DNA of 56,722 bases from NCBI GenBank assembly GCA_002404015.1, contig DHIW01000069.1:26179-82900 (forward strand). The letters are read 5' to 3'. This DNA is from Chloroflexi bacterium UBA4736 (GTDB lineage: Bacteria > Chloroflexota > Dormibacteria > Dormibacterales > Dormibacteraceae). Under the pieces are notes generated by a model. That model did no database searches and was not told where the DNA came from. It was given only the letters and a program-made list of their open reading frames with translations. This document shows, in pieces, positions 1 through 12,970 of the stretch (positions within the stretch are counted from its first letter, which is position 1; every line of letters starts with the position of its first letter). Both the position numbers and the translations under genes were made by a program.

Positions 1-38
1 CTCTCCCTGGTGCTCGCCCGCCCGTGGGGAGTCCTAGA

Positions 39-236
39 TCAGACGGCCAGCCTGTCGAGTACCTGACGACCCTCGGCCTCGCGGTCGGGTGACTCAGGCA
101 GCGGGCTATTACAGCCAGCGCAGGCCGTACCCGCCCGGGCCTCCGCGGCCCAACTGATGCCCGTAAGGGGGTCATCCCAGTCCGCGGCCGACCTGATGAA
201 ATCACGGAAGCAATCGAGACAAACGTACTCATCCAC
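39..236 (-). CDS. Small CxxC-pair protein, probably zinc-binding
   Basis: A 65-residue protein starting at GTG (236). It has two Cys pairs, CLDC near residues 6-9 and CAGC near residues 39-42, about 30 residues apart, which suits a single zinc-ribbon site. The region between is rich in Trp and Asp, and the C-terminus is charged. I do not recognise a family. Small cysteine-paired proteins like this are common in phages and integrative elements, and a second such protein lies close by on the other strand. Coding is supported by the spaced Cys pairs and the lack of a better overlapping frame; the function is unknown. Confidence 0.4.
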   Translation of the reverse strand: MDEYVCLDCFRDFIRSAADWDDPLTGISWAAEARAGTACAGCNSPLPESPDREAEGRQVLDRLAV

Positions 237-375
237 GGCGCTAACCCTTTGACATAGGCGGACAAGGACGGGGCGAACCGTAAGGCCCTACCCCGTGGCA
301 GTCAACGCCTTTACATGCCGCGTTATTTGTGCTGCCCGATAACCTACCGCAAAGCGCGGTAAGCTTCAATCCGAA

Positions 376-540
376 ATGCTAGGACGCTTACTCTGTCGGC
401 TCGGATTTCACAACTGGAAATTTGCAGCCGGAACCGGCGGACTAGAACCCATAGGAGGCGGCCTCAGTGGCCCGAGGCTAGTTACAGGGGTTGAGGCTTG
501 TACCCGTTGCGGGAAGTCGCGCGAGATCGCCCGCGGTTAA
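376..540 (+). CDS. DUF1660-like small phage zinc protein
   Basis: A 54-residue reading frame from ATG (376) to TAA (540). It begins MLGRLLCRLGFHNWKF and ends with EACTRCGKSREI. The pattern C-x-x-x-G-F/H-x-W-K followed about 35 residues later by C-x-R-C-G resembles the small prophage proteins of the DUF1660 type (short Cys/His 'GHxWxY' head, 'CxRCG' tail). It probably folds around one zinc ion; no activity is known for the family. With the CxxC protein at 39-236 it suggests that the left edge of the window derives from a phage or phage-like element. Confidence 0.5.
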   Translation: MLGRLLCRLGFHNWKFAAGTGGLEPIGGGLSGPRLVTGVEACTRCGKSREIARG

Positions 541-720
541 CCCACTATTCCCCCCTACCTGAGCCCGTTCCCCTCAGCCGGCCTTGCAGGAATGACGAGC
601 GACCCGGCCCCCCGCAGGGACTACGATCCTGGGTGCGCGGCGTGTGTCGCTGGCTTCGAACTTGAAACCGCTGGCGCGCGCGGGCTTCTGGCGGGCGCTC
701 TAGCGTTAGCTTCCGCGCGG

Positions 721-1206
721 TCATCGCACGCGAACGGAGCGCGAGAAGTACCACTTGCCATCTCCTCTCTGCGCCCATGCGCTTACGGTGATCTCGGCAG
801 CGTCGGCGGCCTTGTCCAATACCACGCGTACTTCAACATCGCTGTCGATGAAGCCGCTCGGCGGGAGCTCCTGGGGTAGCGCGACGCCGTTTGGAAACGC
901 GCGAATCGTCCAGCGATGTGCAGGCGCAGTCTTGGCGCCTCCCCCGGTGAGGCGGAGAACGAGGTGATCCCGGAGTTCGAGGTTCTTCACCGTGGCGGGC
1001 ATGCGCCCGCCGTTCGAGACTTCGATATGAATGCTCGATGTCTCGGCACGGACGAACACCGTGACCTGAAGGCGCGGACCCGAGCGGTACCAGAGGTAAA
1101 GGGTTAGGCCGATGCTCGCGGCACTGAGGAGGAGACCGCCCGCCCCCAAGGCCCGGGCGAGCACGTCATCGGAGGCGGCGACCAGGGGCGCGACGATTCC
1201 GACCAC
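721..1206 (-). CDS. Single-pass membrane protein of unknown function
   Basis: A 161-residue protein read from GTG at 1206. Residues about 15-42 form one hydrophobic helix (ALGAGGLLLSAASIGLTLYLW), followed by a basic residue and a soluble beta-rich domain. That domain has alternating hydrophobic residues (LQVTVFVRAE, IHIEVSNGG) like an immunoglobulin-like fold, and ends in a W-rich strand. This layout is common in small actinobacterial and phage-island proteins of unknown role. No partner gene is obvious: the defence operon to the right starts beyond 1.4 kb of apparently non-coding DNA. Likely an inner-membrane protein with its domain on one side of the membrane. Confidence 0.5.
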   Translation of the reverse strand: MVGIVAPLVAASDDVLARALGAGGLLLSAASIGLTLYLWYRSGPRLQVTVFVRAETSSIHIEVSNGGRMPATVKNLELRDHLVLRLTGGGAKTAPAHRWTIRAFPNGVALPQELPPSGFIDSDVEVRVVLDKAADAAEITVSAWAQRGDGKWYFSRSVRVR

Positions 1207-1731
1207 GGACCAAACCCTATCCGAACCGAACTAGAAGGCCCAGTAGTGTGGGTGCCGCTCCGAATCCACCGTCCAAACAATCTTGGGGGCGGGTTCCTCT
1301 TCGTCCGGGGCGGCCTAAGCGTGTAGGCGGGATTTCGCGGCCGTAGCAAAGCCACGACAGCCGTGGCGGCCGGGGGCCTTACTGGGAGACTCAGGAAGGG
1401 TTAAAACGCCGCCACGGTTTTGTGTGGGGCCGCAGCACCCCGGCTGGACGCGGTACCGACTCGTGGGGTTTGGGGCGGTAGGGCGTAGGAACGGTTTCCG
1501 CCGGGTCCGTAACCAAAATGTTACGGGGTCCGCGGGGTGGTCCGGGGCCTAAACCTTAGGGCGTAGTTTTCGCGGGGTGGGGCGGTTCGCCTTGCTGGAA
1601 ATTGGCCCGACTGGGGCCGGCAGGCGGCAGGGTTCAGAGGGGGGGTGGGGTGGTAGCCGTTGCCTGTGAGCCCGCTCGGGCCACACCGCGAGGCGCCGAA
1701 TATGAATCTAGACAGCGCGGAGTGCCTGCGT

Positions 1732-1766
1732 CCGTGCCTGTGCGCTATCAGACCTGAACTCGGAGG
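1732..1766 (+). repeat. Direct repeat copy A (35 bp)
   Basis: This 35-bp segment matches 2019-2053 at 31 of 35 positions. Both copies begin CCGTGCCTG and end CTGAACTCGGAGG, and they lie 287 bp apart in the same orientation. The four mismatches are in the middle. No reading frame spans both. It may be a leftover of a duplicated element end or a protein-binding site. Confidence 0.6.
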
Positions 1767-1936
1767 CATCCGCCAGTAGGCGACTCGTACGCCCGTATGG
1801 TACGCATAACGTAGATTAGAAACACCACTGGCCCGAGCGGCGCAGTAACCCCCAAGGCGGTTAGATATACGCGCCTAGAGGCGGCCGAGGTCCGCGCCCG
1901 GCCGGCAGGCGGAAATAGCTGCAGAGGGGTACCGGG

Positions 1937-1998
1937 CCCCTTTACCGCTGCCTGTTGCCCCAGCCTGGGCTCACCCGTTCGCTAAACAGGCAAAGGGG
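1937..1998. repeat. Long imperfect inverted repeat
   Basis: CCCCTTT (1937-1943) and GCCTGTT (1950-1956) pair with AACAGGC (1985-1991) and AAAGGGG (1992-1998). This gives two 7-bp stems with a 6-nt bulge on the left side only and a 28-nt loop that is itself GC-rich. It lies between the two copies of the 35-bp direct repeat. Role unknown; it could be a structured RNA, a recombination site or a decayed terminator. Confidence 0.45.
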
Positions 1999-2018
1999 AC
2001 AGCGGGAGTGCCGCTACG

Positions 2019-2053
2019 CCGTGCCTGCGCGGTATCACAGCTGAACTCGGAGG
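2019..2053 (+). repeat. Direct repeat copy B (35 bp)
   Basis: Second copy of the 35-bp direct repeat at 1732-1766, with four internal mismatches and perfectly conserved ends (CCGTGCCTG and CTGAACTCGGAGG). Confidence 0.6.
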
Positions 2054-2596
2054 GACCGGAAGGGGTCCGTCTGGTCAGCCGTTCACGGTACCTGAGGGCG
2101 CATCAGGCGCAGTCCCGGCGCGGCGCGTTACCCCCCTTACCCGCCAAGGGGCCTCGCCTATACACGCAAGGGGGGCAAGGTCCGCGCTTTACCGTCGATC
2201 ACGCGTAGAACCACCCCAGAGGACGGCATACCCCGTGGATGCCACCGTGTTCATCTTCGCGCTCCCAGCCACGCTCGGGAGCCGTTCCATCTGCTCCGCT
2301 GCCTCCCGCTCAAAGTGATGCGCGACGGTGGATGGAGGTGTTTCATCGCTGGGCTTATCCGTGAGTGGCTGAGGTCTCCATACCACCCTTGGCGAGATGT
2401 TCTGGAATAGGTGTCGCTGGCGGCGGGCGGATTCGGCTTCGGTCCCACCGGCATACCCGCACGGGTTCCGGGTTGGTCGGCAAACGTGTCGTTGAAGTAC
2501 ATGTGGGAAAGACTGAATTCGACCTGCCTGGTGGACTTAGGCTCGTGCATGAATCTTGCTGGCCAAGAGGCAGACGATTAGTTGATCGGCCAATGG

Positions 2597-5500
2597 TCAG
2601 TCCGTTTCGAATCCGGAGCCTGGCCGAAACTTCAGTGTTCGACTGTTCTCGGTGACAGTCCGAACCACCTGATCGGGCGCACCCTGCGGAATCTCTGCGG
2701 TGATTTCCAGGGTCACCTCGACCGAAGCTCCCGCCATGCCAACCAGGTGGGCTAGGACCTCGTCGGTGATCCTGCCGGCGTCCCGGCCAGCGCGGGTGGG
2801 GTCGAGTGACACGGTGCCGTGGTACCTCGTCGGGACACGGGTCGGGGGCGTGGTGGGCCCGGGCCCGACTGGGACTCCGGCTTCGCCGGTGCCCTCAATT
2901 CCGGGAGCACCGCCGTCAATAACGTCGGTCGGGCCCGGTCCCGGCTCCGCTGGTCGCTCCTTCTCAAGTTGCCGCAACGCGACCTCAGGCCTGACCAGCA
3001 AGCCCGAGAGGTCGTTGTCGGAGATGTTCACGATCTGGCCTGTGCGCAGGCCGCGGTAGCGCCCGGCGGCCTCGTCGTAGCTGTCGGCGTAAGCGAAGCC
3101 CTCGGTCTGCCAGAGCAGGAGGCCGAGGCCGTCGCGCACGGCGCCGACGAGCACGTCCGGGCCGGTCAGGCGCGGGAGGTAGTGGTAGCGGGCGAAGTCG
3201 TCGACCAACTGCTTGACCGACACGTGGTTCTCGCGCCAGAGCGGCACCCGGTCGAGCTCCATCCGCAGGCGAGTCCCGGCCAGGCCCGTCACGAGCAATT
3301 CCTCGGAGCGCAGCTTCTTGCCGGCGCGGACGGCCAGTGCCTCCTGACCGGCGAGTCGATAGGCCTCGAGGCGCATGGGATCAGCCGGTCTGTCCTGGAC
3401 CGGGACCAGCAGCCACTGGTAGGCCTCTGGCAGGCGCGCAGCCACAGTCGAGTTGGCGGTGGCCAGCTGCTCCTCGGCTTGGCGGTGCTGGTTGGGGTCG
3501 AGGTTGAGGGCCTTGCTGTCACCGACGACCGATGACCAGGCGAGATTGCGGCGCACCGCCTCATCGAGGTCCTGCAGCCTGGTCTGGTCGATGGCGAGGA
3601 AAACGAGGGTGTTCTGGTAGATCCGCGGAGACGACCCGCGCTGGGCGAGAATCCCGAGCGCGGCGACCTCGGCGCGGCTCCCCGCATCCTTGCTGTAGGG
3701 GTGGTCGGGGCCGAGGATGACCAGGCTGGCGTCGAGGTCGTCGGCCACGTCCTGGCCGTTGTGGGGCAGGGCATGGATGCGCCGAAAAGGCCCAGTAGCC
3801 CGCACGTCCTCCCGGACCCGGCGATCGATCTCGGCCACCACCTTCTCGGGTTCACGCCGGAGCTGTTCGGCCCGGTCCTCGGCCAGCTTCGTTACGGTCG
3901 GCTGGGTCGAGTACCAATAGCGCGTTCCGTCCTGGTAGAGGTAGGTGGCGGCCGCCGAGAGGCGGCGGAGGGCGTCGCCGAAAATGGCAGGGCTTTCCCC
4001 CGGCATAACGCAGCCGAGCTTGATGCGCCGGTCCTCCAGTCCACGGTTCGCGGCTCCCACGGTGGGAGCTGACCCCAGGTAGATCGCCCGGGCGACCCGG
4101 CGAGTCGCGGCGTACTTGCCGAGGTTGGCGTTTCCGCCGTCGATCTCGACGGGCAGTGCGTTGGGGCCGTCAACATCCCTTTCGATCACCGGCGCCCAGT
4201 TGTCGGAGAGATAGCGCGTCAGCTCCCAGCTGACCCTCTGGTCGTCGATCGAGATATTGCCAGGCATGATCAGCGGGTTCCGGTCGCCCTTCTCCCAGAG
4301 CGAGTGGATGACCGCCGCCATCAGGCGGAGGACGCCGCGAGTCCGCTGGAACTTCACCAAGGTCGACCAGTCGCCGTAGAGCCGGTCAAAGACCTCCGGG
4401 TGGATGGGGTACGCGTCCCGCAGCCGCTTCTCGTAACCGGCCTCATGCGCTTCAGGCGGGAACTCCTGTGGCTGCGTGCGGTAGAGGTCGAAAAAGGCCC
4501 TGGCGATGGCGTCGCGGGCGACGAACTGCTCACGGGAGACGATCGGCTCGAAGAGACGCCGGCGCACGATCTCGAAGCCCTCCTCGGCAGTGGCCGGCCG
4601 CCACGAGGCCTCGACGCGCCCGATCGCGTTCCGGAGGCGGTCGAGCGCCGCGCGGCCGCGCTCGCCGCCGACCTCGACGTCGTCGGCAACGGCATGTGGC
4701 GAACCGGTCGTGTCCGAGGCGGGGAGGCCGACGACGAGGAGGCATTGCTTGGCCGCCTTCGCCGACTCGGTCAGGACCTGCGCGAACGAGAAATGGGTCT
4801 CGAAGTCGCCGCCCGGGAGATCGCCCTGGTCATGCAGCTGGCGGGCGTACGCTACCCACTCGTCGATAAGGATGAGACTTGGCCCGTAGTCGTTCATCAG
4901 CTCGCGGAGGACATCGCCGGGGCTTGTGGCCCGCTCATCGTCGGCACGAACCCGTTCGAAGGCCGCCCGTGCCTCCGTCGCACCGCCTTTGGCGAATCCC
5001 AATTGCCAAGCCAGCTCTCCCCAGAGCGTCCGGACCACGGTGCCGTCCGGCTTGGTCGTCGGGTTGCCCGGCGAGATCTTGTTGCCGACGATCACGACCC
5101 GATTGATGCTCGGCGCGGCTGCCACCTCCGCCGCCTTGAGGACCTCGTCGATTCCGAGCAACTCCGTCGTCTTGGCGCCAGAGAAGAGGTGGTAGAGCGC
5201 CAGCATCGAATGGGTTTTGCCGCCACCGAAGTTGGTCTGGAGCTGGATGACCGGGTCGCCCCCAGTGCCGGCAAGCCGGCGGAGCGCCCCGGCCAGCAAG
5301 TCCTTGAGGCTGTTCGTCAGGTAGGTGCGATGGAAGAACTCGACCGGGTTGAGGTACTCCTCCGACCCTTCGCCGAGGTGGACCTGCCAGAGGTCGGCGG
5401 CGAATTCCGCTTGCTGGTAGCGTCCGCTCGCGACGTCTTTGTGCGGGCTGACGACCTCCCGCCAGGGTTTCAGATTCCCGGTGGCTTCGCTTTCGACTGC

Positions 5501-5968
5501 GGTCCCGACGGCGCGACGCTTCTCGGTGCGCAGCTGCTCCTCGAACCGGACGCGGAGCAGCTCGTTCTTGAGCTTCTCCAATTCCTCTGCCTGTGGCGCG
5601 GATACCGCAGCCAGCAGGCGACCGGCGGTATCTAGGACGCGGTAGCAGTCGTCGCTCGAGAAGAGTTCCTGGTGAGCCCAGCGGGTTCGGACGCCGCGGA
5701 GTTCGCTCACGTAGGTGCGATCGGCTTGGCCAAGCGTCCGCCGAAAGACGTCGTTCCAGCTGTCCCACATCAGCGCCAGCAGAGGCGCGACGTCCCAGTC
5801 CCGGATCGGCCGGTCGGTGTTGAGGCGGTCGCCATGGATGAAGCGCTGGGCCTCCTCGAGAGCTGCCGCCTTGTAGAGGTTGCGGAGCTCGCGCTCGACG
5901 AATGGAGCGAGCCCGGCCTTGAGCAGGTCAAGAGCCTTCCCCACTCGCTCGTTGTTGGTTGTCGCCAA
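2597..5968 (-). CDS. DUF499-family ATPase with N-terminal HEPN-like domain (Hma-type defence)
   Basis: A 1,123-residue protein, last gene of the helicase-methylase-ATPase operon. It starts at TTG (5968), with a GGAGGA ribosome site overlapping the end of the methylase gene, 4 nt upstream. Residues about 1-130 resemble the Swt1-type HEPN domain: a helical bundle with WDV...MWDSWNDVF and the motif R94-T-R-W-A-H99, which fits the R-x4-6-H signature of HEPN ribonucleases. A P-loop ATPase of the DUF499 type follows, with Walker A NFGGGKTH near 246-253 and the acidic strand LILIDEW further on. The C-terminus is a Pro/Gly-rich linker followed by a small soluble domain. DUF499 proteins occur with DUF1156 methylases in defence islands. 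Likely job: an NTP-driven sensor or effector, with the HEPN part as a possible toxic RNase. Family call is firm; mechanism is inference. Confidence 0.88.
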   Translation of the reverse strand: MATTNNERVGKALDLLKAGLAPFVERELRNLYKAAALEEAQRFIHGDRLNTDRPIRDWDVAPLLALMWDSWNDVFRRTLGQADRTYVSELRGVRTRWAHQELFSSDDCYRVLDTAGRLLAAVSAPQAEELEKLKNELLRVRFEEQLRTEKRRAVGTAVESEATGNLKPWREVVSPHKDVASGRYQQAEFAADLWQVHLGEGSEEYLNPVEFFHRTYLTNSLKDLLAGALRRLAGTGGDPVIQLQTNFGGGKTHSMLALYHLFSGAKTTELLGIDEVLKAAEVAAAPSINRVVIVGNKISPGNPTTKPDGTVVRTLWGELAWQLGFAKGGATEARAAFERVRADDERATSPGDVLRELMNDYGPSLILIDEWVAYARQLHDQGDLPGGDFETHFSFAQVLTESAKAAKQCLLVVGLPASDTTGSPHAVADDVEVGGERGRAALDRLRNAIGRVEASWRPATAEEGFEIVRRRLFEPIVSREQFVARDAIARAFFDLYRTQPQEFPPEAHEAGYEKRLRDAYPIHPEVFDRLYGDWSTLVKFQRTRGVLRLMAAVIHSLWEKGDRNPLIMPGNISIDDQRVSWELTRYLSDNWAPVIERDVDGPNALPVEIDGGNANLGKYAATRRVARAIYLGSAPTVGAANRGLEDRRIKLGCVMPGESPAIFGDALRRLSAAATYLYQDGTRYWYSTQPTVTKLAEDRAEQLRREPEKVVAEIDRRVREDVRATGPFRRIHALPHNGQDVADDLDASLVILGPDHPYSKDAGSRAEVAALGILAQRGSSPRIYQNTLVFLAIDQTRLQDLDEAVRRNLAWSSVVGDSKALNLDPNQHRQAEEQLATANSTVAARLPEAYQWLLVPVQDRPADPMRLEAYRLAGQEALAVRAGKKLRSEELLVTGLAGTRLRMELDRVPLWRENHVSVKQLVDDFARYHYLPRLTGPDVLVGAVRDGLGLLLWQTEGFAYADSYDEAAGRYRGLRTGQIVNISDNDLSGLLVRPEVALRQLEKERPAEPGPGPTDVIDGGAPGIEGTGEAGVPVGPGPTTPPTRVPTRYHGTVSLDPTRAGRDAGRITDEVLAHLVGMAGASVEVTLEITAEIPQGAPDQVVRTVTENSRTLKFRPGSGFETD

Positions 5969-5972
5969 AGTC

Positions 5973-8900
5973 CTATTCCTCCCCGAAGAGCCGGCCCTGC
6001 TCGGCCCCGTTTGCCGATGCTTGCAGGGCGAGCCGCGTCACTTCGGGCCAGCTCTGGACGAGGGCGTTATACCAGAGCGCCTCGTCGGCGCGCTTTTTAG
6101 CGTTGCTGATCACGTAGAGGCGGTAGGCGAGTTCCCGCGCGATCTCGGCGTCTGGACCGAGCTTCACTATCAGGTCCGCGACGGCTGCCTCGCCCTGGTC
6201 AGACGCCCGGATCAGCTGATGAACCGCCTGCCATGCCGGACGCCGGGTGTCCTTGCGCGGGTCCCAATTGGGATCGAGTTCTGCCGGTTTGAGCAGACGG
6301 ACGTCGCCAGCCCTCGAGGCCACAATGCCGGCTTCGACCATCCCATCCACGCTGGTGTCCTTGGCCTTTGAGAGTGTTTCGGCGACGCCGTACTTCCCTG
6401 TCTCGAACCCGAACTGCTCATACCAAGCTAAGGCCCAACGACTGTCGGCGTCGAAGTTCCCGACCTGCTCTGCCAGCGCCTCAGCGAGAGCGGCGTTGAT
6501 GAGTGCGAGGGCGGCGCGAACGGTCACTGGCTTTCCTTCGGCGTCGAGCACCTTGGAGTAGCGGGTGTAGACGGCCATCCCAGGTCCAATCGCTGCCTGC
6601 TCGAGGTCTACCGGGGCGATGTTGCCGCGCTGGAGATTGGCGAACGCCACAGGCAACTCTGCTTTGAGGGCCGCTGTGAATTCACGCCGTGTGGCAGTGG
6701 CCGCGTCTTCTGAACGTTTGCGGCAGACCAGTACGATACTTGAGGCGAGGTTGTTGTTCAGGGCCTTCATGGCCGCGATCATCTCGGTGCGCAGTGGCCA
6801 CGTTCCACTGACTAGAAACCCCGCCCGCATGACCGCATCGAGGAAGATTTCCCAGCCAGTATTCGTCATGCCTTCGGCGCCATTCTCCGATTGCTTGAAC
6901 GCGTAGTAGATGGTCACTGGGAAGGCTGGATGCGCGTGCTCTGCGAGGTCGTGCATGGCAAGGGTCATCCCTGCAAGGAAGAAGGTATCGGCCTTGTCCT
7001 TGGTGCCATGCCGGTAAGGTGTCGCGACCAACTCCTCGGCTTTGGGCACCGCGAGTGTGGCGAAGAGATCGGGAAAGACGGACTTTAGAGAGCGACGCAG
7101 CCAGACGTAGAAGAAGTCAGAAAGGTCCGCATAGCCGATGTTGTCGTAATAAGGAGGGTCGGTCGAGACGAGCTTGCCTTGACTGACTGTCTGGTCCGCG
7201 GCGTCCATTTGATCCCCATGCCCCCCGGAACCCGTTGTTGAAAACGTCTCCAAAGCTCGGGTGCTCCCCATGACGTTGGTCAGAAAACCACCCGAACTGT
7301 CGTGGATGGGGTTGGCTTCACCGTAGTCCCATAGCATCGGTATTGCCTGACGGCCGAACAGCTGTCGCGTGCATTGGGCAACAGGCTCCCACGGACACAA
7401 TGCGTTGTTTGAGTCGGCAGTCTTACTGACAACAATCGCTAAGTACGTGCACAGCGCCTCCGCGTACGCCGTGGCTCCCCGGCCGCCCTCGCGAAGAGGC
7501 TTGCCATCGTCGGGCAGCCCGGCGACCTTGGCGTCCCGCTTCACGTGCTCGCGGGCTTCCTGCACGAGGTCGGAGAAGGTCGTCAGCGCCACCAGCTGCC
7601 GCGATGTGAAGAGATCGCCATAAGTTGTGAGCCCGTAAATCTGCGTCTTGATGTCGCGCGGGTGGTAGTTGATCTTCAGGTCCGGGCGCCAGTCCGGTTG
7701 GGCTGATTGGGCATCGGCCTCAATGCCAGCCGTAGGCGAAAGGTAGACTCGCTCACGGTCTCCCTCCGCGACTACCGCCATCAAACGAACGCCCAGTCGA
7801 CCGCTGAGTCCCTCGCTTCTGATGTAGTCATAGGTAACGGGGACTCCCGACATCAAGCATCGGAAGGCATTCCACCTGCCGGCAGTGGTGCCGCGCTTGG
7901 CTGCTTCCGCTTCGTTTGGCTTGCCCACCTTCACATTGAATCGGTAGCCACCGCCGTCGATGACGGGCTCGACATAGGCTTCCTTGCCGGCCTTCTTCGA
8001 TAGCATGAAAGTCGAGGCGAGAGGCACGTCCACATGGGCAAAAGCTGGGTTGGGACTCTTGACGGTGCGCGCCCAGAGCCAGGCGATCACGGTCAACGAC
8101 TTACCGACGTATGGCCTCAGATCCGGCCGTTCCCCGGCCATCTCGGCGGTGACCTCGACCTTCGGGTAGAGGTGGCCGATGCGCCGCTCGGCTTCGTCGC
8201 GCATCCACTGGCCGTAGTAGCGGACGTCCTCGGCTAGGCCGGTCGCACCCTTCCAGGAGCCGGAGTGGCCCGCTTTCGCCCGCGACTGCGGGTTGACCGG
8301 CGGACGGCCGGCGAACCTGGGCGGGATCTCGATCATCGCCTTGTTGATAAGCACCGCCACCGGGTTGAGGTCGCTGGCGTACGCCTCCAGCCCGAGGCGC
8401 TGAGCCTCGAGCGGGAGCGCTCCGCCGCCGGCGAAGGGGTCATGAAATGCAGGGAGCCGCTCAGGGTTGAACAGCTCGGCGGCTCGCGGGTGGTCGTAGT
8501 TGTCGGCGCAGGTGCGCCGCCAGGACCGGCGCAGCTCGGTTCGCGCCTGTTCGAGGAGCGGCTCGTTCGTGGTGTTCTCCCAGAGGACCAGTTGCTCGAT
8601 CAGCCGGAAGAGGCGGTCGCGCTCGAGGTTCGCAGCGCAGGTCTCGAGTGTGGGTTCCGGGCCAGGGTCGGGGCCCTCGACGTCCCCCGCGGCGGCCGCC
8701 TCGGCCTTGTTGGCGCGCTTCTCCTGCCAGACGGCTACGCTGGCCTCCCGTTCCCTCTCCGCCCGCTTCCGGCTTTCAAGATCGGCGAGCAGCTCGTCGG
8801 TGTACTCAGAGGGGTCGTCGACCATCTGGGAGAAGATCACCGCCCTCGCCGCCGCCAGCGGCCGCCGCGCCCACCAGCGGTGCAGATTGCTCGGGTGCCC

Positions 8901-8999
8901 GTGGCGGATGGACTTCTCGCGGGCCGAAGCGATGTTGATGGCCTCCAGAGGGAGGGCGACCTCGATCAGCTTCCTCCGCACCTTCACCTGTTCTGTCAT
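5973..8999 (-). CDS. DUF1156 adenine-specific DNA methylase (Hma-type defence)
   Basis: A 1,008-residue protein, middle gene of the operon. A GAGGAG ribosome site lies 6 nt before the ATG at 8999, and only 16 nt separate it from the helicase gene. The N-terminus carries the DUF1156 signature (KLIEVALPLEAIN, then SIRHGHPSNLHRWWARRPLAA, residues about 10-50). The S-adenosylmethionine motif is DPFAGGGALPLEA (about 187-199) and the catalytic motif is DPPYYDNIGY (about 614-623), as in N6-adenine methylases. The spacing of over 400 residues between them is typical of this large family (COG1743). The expected reaction is N6-methylation of adenine in host DNA to mark self. No restriction endonuclease gene is adjacent, so the helicase and ATPase are the likely effectors. 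Confidence 0.92.
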   Translation of the reverse strand: MTEQVKVRRKLIEVALPLEAINIASAREKSIRHGHPSNLHRWWARRPLAAARAVIFSQMVDDPSEYTDELLADLESRKRAEREREASVAVWQEKRANKAEAAAAGDVEGPDPGPEPTLETCAANLERDRLFRLIEQLVLWENTTNEPLLEQARTELRRSWRRTCADNYDHPRAAELFNPERLPAFHDPFAGGGALPLEAQRLGLEAYASDLNPVAVLINKAMIEIPPRFAGRPPVNPQSRAKAGHSGSWKGATGLAEDVRYYGQWMRDEAERRIGHLYPKVEVTAEMAGERPDLRPYVGKSLTVIAWLWARTVKSPNPAFAHVDVPLASTFMLSKKAGKEAYVEPVIDGGGYRFNVKVGKPNEAEAAKRGTTAGRWNAFRCLMSGVPVTYDYIRSEGLSGRLGVRLMAVVAEGDRERVYLSPTAGIEADAQSAQPDWRPDLKINYHPRDIKTQIYGLTTYGDLFTSRQLVALTTFSDLVQEAREHVKRDAKVAGLPDDGKPLREGGRGATAYAEALCTYLAIVVSKTADSNNALCPWEPVAQCTRQLFGRQAIPMLWDYGEANPIHDSSGGFLTNVMGSTRALETFSTTGSGGHGDQMDAADQTVSQGKLVSTDPPYYDNIGYADLSDFFYVWLRRSLKSVFPDLFATLAVPKAEELVATPYRHGTKDKADTFFLAGMTLAMHDLAEHAHPAFPVTIYYAFKQSENGAEGMTNTGWEIFLDAVMRAGFLVSGTWPLRTEMIAAMKALNNNLASSIVLVCRKRSEDAATATRREFTAALKAELPVAFANLQRGNIAPVDLEQAAIGPGMAVYTRYSKVLDAEGKPVTVRAALALINAALAEALAEQVGNFDADSRWALAWYEQFGFETGKYGVAETLSKAKDTSVDGMVEAGIVASRAGDVRLLKPAELDPNWDPRKDTRRPAWQAVHQLIRASDQGEAAVADLIVKLGPDAEIARELAYRLYVISNAKKRADEALWYNALVQSWPEVTRLALQASANGAEQGRLFGEE

Positions 9000-9015
9000 C
9001 GACGGCTCCTCAGTG

Positions 9016-12597
<3,582 letters not shown>

Positions 12598-12717
12598 GTC
12601 TAGGGGACTCGGAAGTCTTGCAAGGGTGCGCGGATTGTAGAAGACCCGGAGTTCCGTGGGCCTATGAGCTGACTCTCCCAGTCACAGCTCCGGGGCTTGA
12701 CGGGTTGCCAAGGTGCG

Positions 12718-12966
12718 CTATTCGCCGTCCAGGAGGTCGGAGCAGGCGACCGCCAATGAGTCGGGATCGTTGCCCGCAACTTCCCAGAGGAAGTCGGCTG
12801 TGCTGGTTCTGGCGGTCCCGTCGGCCGCACATTGGCCGCCGAACAGCGCGCCGCACCCCTCCCGAAGCAATGCGGCGAGACATTCGTCGATTGTTCGATG
12901 TCCGGATCGGTCCTGGAGCTCAGCAATGTCGACCGCCTCGCCGCACCGTGGGCACGCAACGTCCAT
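12718..12966 (-). CDS. Phage-type zinc-ribbon protein (82 aa)
   Basis: ATG at 12966 follows the stop of the EEP gene by only 4 nt, so the two are probably translated together. The sequence begins MDVACPRCGEAVDIAEL and has a second pair of cysteines later (REGCGALFGGQC). A C-x-x-C head, a GC-x-ALF-x-x-x-C tail and a small acidic C-terminus are typical of a small protein family frequent in actinobacterial phages and islands. It probably binds one zinc ion. A longer version of the same frame could start at GTG 12999 or at 13113, but that would overlap the EEP gene heavily. It lies 120 nt upstream of the helicase gene on the same strand. Confidence 0.6.
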   Translation of the reverse strand: MDVACPRCGEAVDIAELQDRSGHRTIDECLAALLREGCGALFGGQCAADGTARTSTADFLWEVAGNDPDSLAVACSDLLDGE

Positions 12967-12970
12967 GCAC

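Larger units (their letters stand above)
1207..2596. other. 1.4-kb stretch without a convincing gene
   Basis: No frame here shows a recognisable domain, a good start context or a long uninterrupted run. The DNA is GC-rich with many short G-runs and degenerate repeats. It contains one pair of 35-bp direct repeats and one long imperfect inverted repeat, listed separately. Two overlapping leftward frames between 2,190 and 2,550 could be a frameshifted short gene that once followed the ATPase gene, but neither matches anything I know. I read the stretch as decayed mobile-element DNA. Confidence 0.5.

Noticed and set aside
2189..2550. Fourth small gene at the end of the Hma operon
   Set aside because: Two overlapping leftward frames are open but neither shows a domain or a good start; frameshift remnant or noise cannot be told apart.
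4304..5635. Long open frame on the plus strand opposite the DUF499 ATPase
   Set aside because: Antisense shadow with low-complexity Arg/Leu-rich translation.
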